DNA of 64,000 bases from assembly GCA_029851415.1 (NCBI GenBank), contig CM056742.1, forward strand, positions 100,670,976 through 100,734,975, read 5' to 3'. Each line of letters opens with the position of its first letter. The stretch's first letter is position 1. Source of the stretch: Eretmocerus hayati (Eukaryota; Arthropoda; Insecta; Hymenoptera; Aphelinidae). Below the pieces are notes generated by a model. That model was not told where the DNA came from and made no database searches. It saw nothing but the letters and a program-made list of their open reading frames with translations. Below are positions 49,146 through 60,396 of the stretch, piece after piece. The position numbers and the translations under genes are program-made.

Positions 49146-51090
49146 ATCGATATGAGTCAAGTTTGCACCAATCGACTTCAATCGGTTCCAATGCCTGACT
49201 AGGTGACTCTTCAATGTCCATCAATGGTACGTACGGCCATTCATGGCACCATCTTTAGGCTATGAACTAAACGACGCCGCTACTGGTCAATCGTCCCCAA
49301 GGGTATTCATTATATTAGACTGTGCTGACGTGTACTGACTCGATCATGTTCATTTTTCCAATAATATTTAATCGACATAGATCAAATTCGCACCCATCGA
49401 CTTCAATCGGTTCCAATGACTGACTAGGTGACTCTTCAATGTCGATCAATGGTACGCACGGCCATACATGGCACCATCTTTAGGCTACGAACTAAACGAC
49501 GCCGCTATCGGTCATTCGTCCCCAAGGGTATTCATTATATTAGACAGTACTGACGAGTACTGACCTGATCACGTTCATTTTTCCAATAATATTCAATCGA
49601 CATGGATCAAATTCGTACCCATCGACTTCAATCGGTTCCAATGACTGACTAGGTGACTCTTCAATGTCGTTCAATGGCATGTACGGCCATTCATGACGCT
49701 GATCAGACATGGCTATGAGCCGCTATTGGTCAATCGTTCCCAAGGGTGTTCATGATATTAAACAGTATTCGACGCTTGTCGACCTGATTGCGTCCATTTT
49801 CCCAATAATATTCAATCGACATGAAACAAAATCAATCCAATTGACTTCAATCGGCGTTGATTGCTGACTAGTTCACTCTTCAATGCCATTGAATGGTACA
49901 CACGGCTTTCTATGTCTCTGATTACGAATGGTTATCGATGATACGATGTCGCTATTGGTCGATCGTTTCTAAGAGTGCTGATGATATTAGACAGTACTTG
50001 ACGGGTACTGACCCGTCGCGTTCATCTTCCCAATAATATTTAATCGACATAAATCGAAATCGTTCCAATCGACTCCAATCGGCGTCAATCGCTGACTAGT
50101 TCACTTTCTTCGGGGAACACCCACATAGCCGATTGAATGATATTAAGGTGTGGTCGAGTTGGAAATTGGAAGATATTGAAGTGTTCGGATTCGATTCATG
50201 TTTTTTGACGATGGTTCATCGGATCAACTCTATTAGGTTGACTTCTGTTGCATAAAGACTATAAAGTTGCATGATTACCCGTAGAGGCGGTAAATGATAC
50301 TCGAAAGTGAGCAAGTTGTCGATTGAAGCCATTCGAATCGAATAAACCGAATTTGACTCATGACAATTGGATAGAAATGTGATTGGTTGAGTGCAATTAA
50401 GCTCATACCCGTTACACACAGTCTGATATCACTTCTTACCATTGGGAGCAATTTGCCAATGGTGCCATTATTGCATTCTCCACATTCAGTAATGCAAGAG
50501 ATAAATGATCGTGTAGGAGATTTGATAATACTAAGGTGTAAACAAATTGGCGACTAGAACTGATTGAAGGCGATCGAGGGCGATTGGGCCGAACTTGGTT
50601 TACGTCGATTGGATATTATTGGTCACATTAAATCATTTGGATTGATTTTCATTGTACGAAGGTTAATGTTACTATTGACAGCTGAGAACGATGGGCCGGT
50701 AGTGGCATCATTCTGTTCGCGGTAATTTGTGAATCAAGTGTTGAAGAAGCGGTATGGATGGTTGGATAATATTAAGGAAAGTCGATTGGTATATCTTCCA
50801 CTTGTTCCGAATATAGTTGAATGCAATCACATAACTTCACGTCGCACACAGTACAGTGTCATTTCTTCCCTTTGGAAGCGGTTGGCCAATATAGCGCCAC
50901 CATGCAGTTTGCGACATTTGGTTATACACGAAGTGAATAGTCGCGCAGGCGATTGAATAATATTGGAGAGCGAGTGACTTGGGGATTGAAACCAATTGAA
51001 GTCGATTAAACCGGAGTTGGTTCATATCAATTTGATATGATTGGTCGTATGAACTCCTTGATTCACATCATTGCATAGAGTCCAAAGTCA
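49146..51090. repeat. Diverged centre with strand switch
   Basis: Matches 15,190-16,980, including the B-to-C orientation change at about 50,110 (ACTTTCTTCGGGGAACACCC), with one or two monomers more than copy 1. Frames of 67-75 codons are repeat sequence. Confidence 0.65.
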
Positions 51091-51099
51091 CTTTTCACC

Positions 51100-52690
51100 A
51101 TTGGAGGCGATTGGCCATTACCACCATCATTCTGTTCCCGTCATCAAGTAATGCAAGAAACAAATAGTCGTATAGGCGATTGAATGATATTGCGGAGTAA
51201 GCGACTTGGGGATTATTTAGATTGATTCCTATTGCATGAATTTCATTGTCACTTTTGACTATTGGGATCGATTTGCCAATAGTGGTTCGATTCTGTTCGT
51301 GACATTTCGAATTTCAGGAAGTGGACAGCCTCATAGGCGATTGGATAATATGGTGAGAGTCTTATCAGCGATTGAAACCGATCGAGCTCGATTGAATTGA
51401 ACATGTACTATGTCGATCGGATATGATTTGCCATCATATGCACTTATATGGCTCAATTTCAGTTGCATGAATTACAATGTCATTTTCCACCATTGGAAGC
51501 GATTGGCCAATACCCCCATCATTCCGTTCGCATCATCGAGCAATGCAAGAGATGAATAGCCGTTGAGGTGATTGAATAATATTGAGGGGTGAGCGAGTTG
51601 GCAATGGAAACCGATTGAAGTCGATTCAAATGGGATTGGTTCCCGCAATTGATTACGATTGATCGGATGAACTCATTCAGATTGATTCCTACTGTATTGA
51701 GTTCAATGTCACGTATGACCATTGGAAGCAATTAGCCAATAAACCAACATCATTCTGTTAGCAACTTTCGGTAATGCATGAAATGAATAGTCAAGCAGGC
51801 GATTGAATAAGATTGAAAAGTGAGTGAGTTTGCGATTGAAACCGACTAAAGTCGATTGAAACGTATTTGTTTTATGTCGATTGAATATGATTGGTCGTTT
51901 CAACATATTTGGATGGATTGGCATCACATAAACTTCAATGTCGCGTTTGACCATTGGAAGCGATTGGCCAATACCCCCATCATTCCGTTTGCATCATGGA
52001 GTAGTGCAAGAGATGCATAGCCGTTTAGGTGATTGAATAATATTGAGGGGTGAGCGGGTTGGCGATTGAAACCGATTGAAACCGATTGAAGTCGATTCAA
52101 ACGAGATTGGTTCTCGCAATTGATTACGATTGATCGGACGAACTCATTCAGATTAATTCCTACTGTATTAGGTTCAATGTCACGTTCGACCGTTGGAAGC
52201 AATTGGCCAATAAATCAACATCATCCTGTTAGCAACATTCGGTAATGCATGGAATGAATAGTGAAGCAGGCGATTCAATGATATTGAGGAGTGAGCGAGT
52301 TTGCGATTGAAACCGACTAAAGTGGATTGAAACGTATTCGTTTTATGTCGATTGAATATGATTGGTCATTTCAACATATTTGGATGGATCGGCATCACAT
52401 AAACTTCAATGTCGCGTTTGACCATTGGAAGCGATTGGCCAAAAATTCATTTCTTCCGCGACACTTCGTATTGCAAGAGATGAATAGCAGTGTAGGCAAT
52501 CGAATCATATTGCGGAGTGAGCGGGTTGGCGATTGAAACCGATTGAAGTCGATTAAATTGAACATGGTTCATGTCAGATGAATATATTTTTGGGTTGTTT
52601 GCACCCTTGGAAGCGATCGACCAACAGAGAGATGATTCCGTTCGTGACATTCCGTGACGCAAGAGATGAATAGTCTCATGGGCGATCAAC
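51100..52690 (-). repeat. C array, about 7 monomers
   Basis: Monomers of about 214 bp like those at 16,980-21,110, but without the homogenised 854-bp periodicity. Minus-strand frames of 70-92 codons recur because monomers are stop-poor in one frame. Confidence 0.75.
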
Positions 52691-52789
52691 GTCGATTCGT
52701 CCCGATTCAGTTGACTGTTTCAGAGCCCATTGAATCACATTCAACTCGCCCACGTTGATCTTACGCGTGTTATCGCCCAACTCTGACAT

Positions 52790-52862
52790 TAGCAGAATGG
52801 TCGAGTGGTCAACGTCGCTGTCCCGTAATCCAGAGGTCGCAGGTTCAAACCCCGTCGAAGGT
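52790..52862 (+). pseudogene. tRNA-like sequence with intact box B (copy 2)
   Basis: TGGTCGAGTGG and GGTTCAAACCCC are good matches to RNA polymerase III boxes A and B at the usual distance, and a TTTTT tract lies downstream at about 52,879. The acceptor ends do not pair, so a functional tRNA is unlikely. It could still act as an internal Pol III promoter. Confidence 0.5.
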
Positions 52863-54301
52863 AAAAATTATTCATCGATTTTTTCATTAATTAATAAAAA
52901 TTGAATAATAACATTTCTATCAGAATAAATATCTCCATGAATATCCGATGATTAAAAACTATCTTGAAAAATTGATAAAGTATATAAACGAATAATGATC
53001 AATAAGATATATAACATGAATATGATCACCCGTAAGCATACTAACCGAAATAAAAATCAAAACCAAAGTACAGAAATTTTTTTTCTCGATTCAATAGAAC
53101 GTACGTTTTTAGATCCGATTCGATCCAATTGGATCTCACCGTAGATGAAAACCCATTGGGAAACATTCAACAGTTATTCACTAATAGAGCAACGGTTGGT
53201 TAGCTCCAATTGACTGACATTGATGTATCTGCGAGGGACCCGGCCGTATTTATTCGCAATTGAAGACGATTGGATTACCATTCACTAATCCCTGAATTCC
53301 TTTTAAGAACGATTGGTTCATATTTTACAACTGAAACCGATTGAGGAGGATTGAATACAATTAATTGAACTTCTCTTGTGCCATTGAAATACACTGAATC
53401 CCCAATCTAACGGTTGATCGAAACCAATTGAGAACCGTAGCGCAATTGTACTTGTGGCCACTCAAGGTAATTGGAGGAGTATTCAACAACTCCTAATTCC
53501 CGCTTGAGGCCGATTGATTCTCATAGCTATTTGTAGAGTCAATTGGCAAAATTAGATCCAATTGACTGAATCTCATACGCGCTTTCCAGGTCTATTGAAA
53601 TCTCTCTCTCTCAACTCATTGGTTAACTCACCTCCTATCGAATTCGATTGAGTGACATTGGATTCCATTGACCGCACTTGAACCTGGTCCGAGTAGATTG
53701 GCATCTTTCTCTCCCGAGAGATTGAAGCCAATTGAAAAATATTGGGGAATCCTTAGTCAATAGTGTAAGGGTCGATTGGCCCTATTGGAAGGTATCAAAT
53801 GACATTCACCAACTCCTAGATTTCTCTTGGGTCCGATTAAATCATATAGCTTCATTCGGAATCGATTGAGCGAAATTAGATCCAATTGATTGAACTTCAA
53901 ACATGCTTTTCAGATACATTGAAACTCCTCTCTCAATGCTTCGGAACCGATTGAGAATCACTAATCTCTCGAATGTGATTAATATCCAAATAACAGTTCC
54001 GTGGTTGAAGCGCATTGAAAGAGTATTCTTCAATCCCCAGAAGTCTATTCAAGCGCATTAATCAATATAGCAAGGAGCACGAAACATCACAAAGAAGCAT
54101 TCATCTCAATTGCAATGAAGCAATTGGAAGTACTTGGTTGAAGTAGGCCCTCCACCTTTCATTACTATCGAGCTCCATTCACGTTAGAAATTCATCAATG
54201 AACACCAAGGTCAAAGTTGCATTTCAGATATCTAATTGAAATCTCATTCAGGAGTATTGACTATAGAGCAATTGTTTCCAATAGAATATTTCTAGCAGGG
54301 A
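52863..54301 (+). repeat. Right non-tandem block D and terminus
   Basis: Matches 21,274-22,724 along its length with small differences. Ends CTAGCAGGGA. No convincing gene; the 63-codon minus-strand frame at 53,842 is not conserved in copy 1. Confidence 0.75.
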
Positions 54302-54917
54302 TAGGTGATTGGGGGATGATTGGAATCGATCCAGGGCTAATGACTTGAATCTCTCCATTCATGATTGAGACAGATAGGAATGAGCAAGGCTATTATACAC
54401 CAGTACTGCAGAGAATTATTTGGTTCGATTGAGGAATGTTGCAACAATAGTATTCAAAAGGTGAAATTCAATCCTGTCATTCGGGATTGGTTAGGATAGA
54501 TGATTAGTATCGTTTCGCGAATTGAATCAGTTTCTGAAGCACTGATCTCGATAGGGCAGTGGGAGACGGGATCTATCATTCGATTAGATTGATTCCAATA
54601 CTGTATTGGTTCATTCAAACATATTGAACGAGCAAAGATCTTTCATCCATCCATCCGGATCCTATCCTATGCTGAATACTAGTATTGGATTATATTCGCT
54701 CACATCAATCCTCATCAACAGTATAGAATTCGATTGGCAGTTTTGACCTCAAATCTACAATTCAGGATTCAGCCAGATTGGCTCTATGCTCGATTGATCT
54801 GCATTGAATCCCAATACTGCTCTCGCCGGTTGGATGATAGAACCGATTGAAATGTATTGATCCCGATAGGATTCGATTGGTTTCCAATCTATCCCAATCG
54901 ATCTTTTGCAGCAGGGA
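54302..54917 (+). repeat. E block and right terminus, copy 2
   Basis: Matches 26,906-27,513. It starts with TAGGTGATTGGGGGATGATTG, so the P-like MITE present here in copy 1 is absent. Ends CTTTTGCAGCAGGGA. Confidence 0.75.
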
Positions 54918-55315
54918 TCGGACGAGTACCATATGGTATCGTGCTGTTAGGGCATGGGATCGAGTGGAGTATCAATGTGATATCCCATTGTTTCGTCATA
55001 GTATCAGACAGGTATTCCATGATATCTCCTCGGTATCTCATAGAATCTTAAAAGTATCGTACAATATCTCATATGTATGTATGTCATGGGATCAGACTAG
55101 TATCGGATAGTATCTCATGATCGTAGCATAGAAACCATTGAATACCGTATGATATCTCAGTAGTATCGTGTAGGACTACGTGAATCGTAATAGTGTCGTT
55201 TCTCCATATAGTTTAGTTCCTGCGAGTGACTCCCATGGTATCTCATAGGTTCTCCTCGACTCACAGTCCGAATACTTGTGAGATATCGTGAGATATCATA
55301 CGATATCATGCTCAT
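54918..55315 (+). repeat. F repeat, right of giant element copy 2
   Basis: Aligns with 37,618-37,870 from its first bases (shared CCCATTGTTTCGTCATAGTA-type segment, GTATCAGACAGGTATTCC). It then degenerates into GTATCTCATAGG and GATATCGTGAGATATC units. This is the last repeat before the gene-bearing part of the window. Confidence 0.7.
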
Positions 55316-55478
55316 TCACAAATTCCATCTTCTGCCGAGTCCAAACCCGAGAATCGATGTTCCTGATGCAGCTCTCCATAATATCGATGATCAGCGCGAA
55401 CGAGCATTCGATTAGAAAGCGTTGAGAGTGCTCTGAGCACTGTGAGCGCTGTGAGCGACATAATCGAATAAACCTAAA

Positions 55479-55656
55479 AAGTTTCCGCGCTGTCGGCAGT
55501 CCGCGGTGGTCGCGAAAAAATACATCGGAAGTAATGGAAAGAGTGGGGGTAGGTCTGCCCGCGGCTTGCTCCAATGTCCGCGCATGCGCGCTCCACTCCC
55601 ATTGCTTCCCATGTATTTTTTCGCGGCCACCGCGGACTGCGGAAAGCGCGGAAACT
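55479..55656. repeat. GC-rich foldback of 178 bp
   Basis: GTTTCCGCGCTGTCGGCAGT at 55,480 pairs with the inverse ending at about 55,655 (CTGCGGAAAGCGCGGAAAC), and AAAAAATACATCGGAAG pairs with CTTCCCATGTATTTTTT. Likely a MITE. Minus-strand frames of 72-92 codons here are shadows. Confidence 0.6.
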
Positions 55657-55720
55657 TCTTGTTGAGGCGCTAACTCCAGCCCTGCTGATGAGTCCGATTG
55701 GGTAAGCCATCAGCTTAGGG

Positions 55721-55851
55721 TGCGATTACATGAGCAAGACGATTGGCGGGAACGCCCATACTAGCCGTGAGTGCGACAAAGAGGTTAGAGTGCTACATCC
55801 TTGTCGCACTCACGGCTAGTATAGGCCTTCCCGCCAACATGTAATCGCGGC
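55721..55851. repeat. 131-bp hairpin MITE
   Basis: GCGATTACATGAGC and GGCGGGAACGCCCATACTAG pair with CTAGTATAGGCCTTCCCGCC and ACATGTAATCGC. The inner stem CCGTGAGTGCGACAA is perfect. Confidence 0.65.
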
Positions 55852-56626
55852 CTTATTCCTACAAAGTCAAGCCTCCATTGGAGATCTCACTTGCACCAAT
55901 GTCGCACAGTTCAAAATCGAATTAATACAACCCGCGCGAATCGTAATTCGTTTCGGTGCCGACTATCCTAATGGCACTTTTTGGATAAGATGATTGAGTG
56001 AATTATCGGTTTATTCCATCATTTTCAACTGAATCGTACGATTCGTCATCAACCCATTATTTTCTGGATGTATGGGGTAATTTTGTATTCTTATATCAGT
56101 TAGGAAACAATTTCCGTTTGTTAGTAGCTTATATTATTCAGTGTGAATTCCCTGTTATGCTGAATATTCCAGTGGGAGAAGGAAATCACGACAATGTCAT
56201 TCAAACTGGGCCCTTGTCACAGATTCCACCCTATTCTTCAGTCATCCCAATATGAACCGGCCCATCATCTCATAATAATCTCTGTGATGATAATTCTGCT
56301 ATATGAATATACTATCTAAATTGTTCCATCCGTTGGCAATGCTGCTGCACATGTTGCTGTGAATTGAGTATCATTCCCAATCGTTGAATTAGCAGTTTCC
56401 TAGGATCTTGGAGTTCACAAAGTTCTCAAGTTCTATTATTTTGAGAGACTGCTAGCATTCTTTCTTCCCATAGGGTTGATCCTGACATTTGATGCATAAT
56501 CCCATATGTTCTGACCACATACCTCTGTTTTGAGGCACACTCCTTTGGATACTTATGGAACTCATTTGATGAAATTTTCCCATCATATGCAATTTAATTC
56601 TTTGTAAATCCTGTCAACCCTTCTAG
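55852..56626 (+). other. Upstream region of the kinesin gene
   Basis: About 775 bp without repeats. It probably holds the promoter and 5' untranslated sequence. Just before the start codon stands CCCTTCTAG, which could be a 3' splice site of an untranslated-leader intron. The TAG is also an in-frame stop right before the ATG, so no coding frame continues upstream without splicing. I cannot place the transcription start. The 85-codon frame at 55,998 is not recognised. Confidence 0.4.
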
Positions 56627-59244
56627 ATGGACGGAGTGACCCAAGTTCAGCCCACTGTAAATGAACTTTTGGGAGGTGAAATGTCATACCTCTATGGAAG
56701 AGATCCAAGTATATTAGCATATGGTCAAAGGCCTATCCCATCTCATGAGTCTAGGAAAAATCTTATGTCTATGTTAGATGGAGAGAAAGAAGACAATGTT
56801 ACAAACTCAGGTACAGCCAAGATTTCAGGCACTGGACTTGAGTCTAGACCAGTGCAAACTATTAAAGTATTCCTGCGGGTGAAGCCATTACCTCCAGAGG
56901 TCAGCATTACTCCACAGCAAGCAGAAGCTTACACAATTCTGAACTCAACAACACTGTTGACTAAAGTTCCTTCTTTGGACCAAAATTCTAGTTGTTTGAA
57001 GAAAAGCAAGTGTACTGATGTAGTGTGCAAAAAATTTTTGTTCACTCAAACTTTTGGGCCAAACACAACACAGCTTCAACTGTTTGAACAAGCTGTCAAA
57101 CCTCAGATGATGGATTTTTTGAATGGTAGAAATTCCATTATAATGAGTTATGGTAATTTCAAAGAAGATTGAACTCTGAAACTTAATAGCATTCAAAGTG
57201 GATAATGTTTGTTACATACTTTACAGGCACAACAAATTCAGGGAAAACTTTTACATTACAAGGAACAGCAGAATCTCCAGGTATAATACCTCGTGGCATT
57301 GACTTTGTATTCAGCAATATCAATCCAAGGATGGTGCCATCTTTCAAACCTCACAATCAATGTGATATTATTCATCTTAATCATCATGATCGTGTCCGAG
57401 AAATGAATCTTAAAATGAAAATACTAGCATATAATTCCACTGAAAAAAATGTCCATGCTTCAACCTATAAGCAGATGCAAGAGCTATTGAAGGAAGAATC
57501 TCAGTTGGAATCTGATCATTCCAATGATTCTCACTTCTCTGTTTGGGTGTCATTTGCGGAAATTTACAATGAAGCAATATATGACCTCTTGTGGAATGAT
57601 GGAAAACAGAAACGACCTGTATTGAAGTTAGCAAATGATAGCCATGGTGGGACTTTCATCAAAGGTTTGAAAAGTATCTGCGTAAGCTCAGGAGCCGAAG
57701 CTTATCAAGTCTTCATGTCTGGACAAGAAAATTTGAAAGTTGCAGCCACTGCATTGAATTCCAGGAGTTCAAGATCACATTGTATATTCACTATAAAGTT
57801 GTTGGAATGCAAAACAAAGCATAACCCTTTTTCTGTGAGAATGAGCACGTGAGTATCTCTATTAGAAGCCACTAATGCAAATGTTTTCAGATTTCATGCA
57901 AAATGAATTTCCAGATTCACATTCTGTGATTTAGCTGGTTCTGAGCGCTTGAAAAAAACTCTCAATGTTGGAGACCGACTGAAAGAAGCTCAAAATATAA
58001 ATACTAGCTTACTTGTTTTGGGGAGATGCTTAAAAACAATCCATGAGACTCAATCTGCTGCAAGATCAAGATTGGAATCAATAGGGCCATTTCGAGAATC
58101 CAAACTCACTAGACTATTCCAGAAGGCTTTATCAGGAGGAGAACAAATTGCTCTGATTGTGAATATTAATCCTGTTCCTGATCTGTACATTGAAACCCAA
58201 AATGTTCTCAATTTTTCTGCAATTGCAAAGAAGATTGTGATTGAACATAGGAGTATTGTTGGTAGAAGACATTCACATTCAAGGTTCTCACGCTTAGTTA
58301 CCCAAAGTATGAGAACGGAGATGGATTGGGAGAACACGGATCTTGAAGATGCTTCAAGAATGAGTAAGAATCATTTTTTCTCAACTCAGTTAGTTTGATC
58401 TGCTTTTTTTCTTTGGCATATGGTGCTGCGATAACCTGGTATACATTTAGTAATATCACTATTTTGAGTAGCAAACGCTTTTTGAATGATATGAGACAGT
58501 TGGCGACATCCTCCATAAAATCACTAGCCAATGGGGTTGGATTACATCTGATAATTTACGATCTGTTCCAAAAGAGATTGGAATCTGCAGTTGTAGGTAT
58601 TTGCCTGGGGCCTTTTGCGCATCTAGAATATCTCAGAGCTGCAGTTTTTCCTCTCATTCAAAACAGATTGTAAGTTTTGTTATGCAATAAAAATTTAGAT
58701 GCATGGTTTATCGTTGGAACCCTGCCAAGTAGTTGAAACAGAGCAGTGCAGACTGACTTTGAGCGAATTCCCCGGCTTTTGAATTTTATTCACACATTAT
58801 CCTCAGCTGAAGAAGACATTGAACACGAGTCTCATGAGTTAGAAGATGCTAATGAGGAACACCAAGAGCTTCTAGTGGAAAATGAATCATTGAGGAAAGA
58901 GATTGAAGAACTCAGAGCTTCAGCTCTTGTAAGAGATCTAGAAACACGTCGAGAAATGACGAACATGTACTCAGAAATCATGGAGAAACTTGAGTCAGAA
59001 TGGAAGTAAGTCTTTGGTAAAGGTCATATTACATCAGTGGAAATATAGTGAGTCGAATCAGGTTGAATCAACTTAGACTTCCCATGATTGGACGGAAAGC
59101 TGCAACATGAAAGAGTGAAAGTTGCTCAAACATAAGATAGCCGTGTTAGATATATTTCGGGATGCTTTCAGGGGTTTTTTCGAACAAGAATCAGAAGAAT
59201 TCACTGAAGGTATTTGGGAGGAAATTGAATTTTCTAATTCTTGA
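56627..59244 (+). CDS. Kinesin-6 motor protein (Subito/KIF20-like), five exons
   Basis: Proposed exons 56,627-57,152, 57,227-57,848, 57,915-58,363, 58,747-59,005 and 59,172-59,244. They total 1,929 nt, exactly 643 codons with the TGA. All introns are GT-AG (donors GTAATT, GTGAGT, GTAAGA, GTAAGT) and phases agree. The motor domain starts near residue 79 (TIKVFLRVKPL). It has P-loop GTTNSGKT (176-183, built across exons 1 and 2), EIYNE (about 287), switch I NSRSSRSH (353-360), switch II DLAGSE (388-393), NINTSLLVLGRC and PFRESKLTRLFQ. About 75 extra residues between PSFKPH and VSFAEIYNE fit the long loop-6 insertion of kinesin-6. Exon 4 encodes an acidic coiled coil (about 552-618). The length of 642 residues is close to insect Subito and well short of vertebrate KIF20A. 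Family role: plus-end motor of the spindle midzone and cytokinesis, or meiotic spindle. Motor motifs are intact. Weakest points are the last two splice joins and a possible upstream exon. Confidence 0.85.
58395..58673 (+). other. Open frame inside kinesin intron 3 (not assigned)
   Basis: From about 58,470 one frame is open for 67 codons (KRFLNDMRQLATSS ... LIYDLFQ-like, ending PLIQNRL before TAA) within the 383-bp intron. Its phase does not fit exon 3 (one leftover base) through any AG that precedes it, so I leave it out of the coding sequence. It could be an alternative exon, an exonised fragment or chance. Confidence 0.3.
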
Positions 59245-59580
59245 TGTGTTATTATTGAGAAGAGTCGAATTCCCTTGTCAGCTTCCATTCCTCAGCTTCT
59301 CGCCTACTTCAAAAATCTATCGAGATGTTAGTTATCAACGTGAAAAAGGCCTGATCATTCTGAATGCAGGGTCAGAATTAGGATTGAGTGCAATCGCATG
59401 AGTTTATGTTTGGGAGCCAATATGGTCCTTACATCACGATCAGGGCCTCCGTTTTCTTCCTCATAAGGGTTACCCAGTGAGCTCATCCAACGTTACTGAA
59501 AAATCATAAATATGTGATAGCCCAATTCATCCACTTCTTTCCCGTGTAACCAGTAGGTGAACATTCTACCCGTACATTTC
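59245..59580. other. Region downstream of the kinesin stop
   Basis: Probably the 3' untranslated region. No canonical AATAAA close to the stop; a weak variant CATAAA is at about 59,508. No gene recognised. Confidence 0.35.
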
Positions 59581-59785
59581 TAAAACGGTTTCTTTGGAAC
59601 TTGGCACGAGATACCACAAGATACTAGGTGATACTCCGAGATTCTATGAGATACTCTGAGATACTGAGCAATGAGCGCCATTTGTTGGGAGATATACGCA
59701 AGATGTACCAAAATATACTGAGCAACCCTCCGAGACACTGATACGAGATACTCGGGGATACTGGGGGATACGCGTTCTTTGGTGG
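59581..59785. repeat. Degenerate GATACTNNGAG short tandem repeat
   Basis: Units such as GATACTCCGAGATTC, GAGATACTCTGAGATAC and GGGGATACTGGGGGATACG recur about every 10-20 bp. They resemble the GAGATAC/GTATCTC units of the F repeat and may be a distant relative. The minus-strand frames of 73 and 93 codons are artefacts of it. Confidence 0.55.
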
Positions 59786-60396
59786 GGATGCATATATGCA
59801 TTAGATGCCATGAGATTTTTAACGATAACCTTCCGCTGAAGAAGGTCAGGAAAGACGCAAAATGCTGGAGAAATCAGCTGATTCATTAGTTGAATAACTA
59901 TCCGAACAATCGAGTGATCAACCATCTGATTGAGTGACTAGAATCACCCAAAGTCCCAATTGATTAATCAGGTATGTGAGAATATGTGGGTTTCTCGGTC
60001 CAGTGTAATATCTGAATGATGGAGTAATCTCATGGGTGGGCATCACACAGACATTAGAAGAAGTGTGCACTCTTTTATGTCACATAAGAGGGAATCTAAC
60101 GAACCTATAGGCAGTACTAGTGGTACTGGATGAGTCAATTCCGGAATATATCCGCGCCTGACTTCCTTCCGCCCGCGATATAGGTATAGTGAATGCACGC
60201 AGCAGACGACAACATAACCCCGAAACAGCCAAAAAAGGCTACATTTGTCTTTGGATCTCTCTTCACAAGCACTGAACCATCAATCTGATTGTTGCTAAGT
60301 GATTTTTGTGCATTCTCCTTTCTGTTTGTCCATTCTCATGAGAATCTGAATGTCAGATATCACTGTACTCGTGATCTTCCATAAGACTCCGTGTTA
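59786..60396. other. Unassigned 600-bp interval
   Basis: No open frame, repeat or RNA recognised. A short inverted pair (ATTCTCATGAGAAT near 60,333) is too small to interpret. Confidence 0.35.

Larger units (their letters stand above)
47101..54301 (+). mobile_element. Nested giant foldback element with satellite arms, copy 2 (complete, 7.2 kb)
   Basis: Starts TCCCTGCTAGAAA, ends TTTCTAGCAGGGA; inverted similarity covers about 33 bp, including ATTGGAAACAATTG against CAATTGTTTCCAAT. Left flank CAATCACGCAA joins right flank TAGGTGATTGGGG to give the sequence seen uninterrupted in copy 1 at 26,669-26,692 (CACGCAGTAGGTGATTGGGG), so this is an insertion into an A1 monomer. Order inside: L block, 7 B monomers, diverged centre with strand switch near 50,110, C array, tRNA-like sequence, D block. 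No protein-coding gene is seen. Confidence 0.75.
37875..54917 (+). mobile_element. Giant TCCCTGCT-type repetitive element, copy 2 (complete, 17.0 kb)
   Basis: Starts TCCCTGCTGCAAAAG and ends CTTTTGCAGCAGGGA, with further similarity inward (TCGATTGG). Left flank is GCATGGAA and right flank TCGGACGAG; joining them recreates the F-repeat motif GGAATCGGACG, so the element sits in F either with no target duplication (between A and T) or with a 2-bp AT duplication of CCC...GGG ends. Content: A2, A1, nested element at 47,101, E block, plus three independent insertions (38,487; 42,287; 44,253). Without those three it would be about 12.4 kb. No transposase gene is visible. Confidence 0.65.

Noticed and set aside
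47101..54301. Classification as a canonical Helitron
   Set aside because: Insertion between A and T and a TC start fit, but the 3' end is CAGGGA rather than CTRR, long inverted ends are present, and no Rep/helicase is visible. A Helentron-like relative is not excluded.
55296..55710. Minus-strand frames of 72-92 codons upstream of the kinesin gene
   Set aside because: They overlap each other and a GC-rich foldback, and have no recognised domain.
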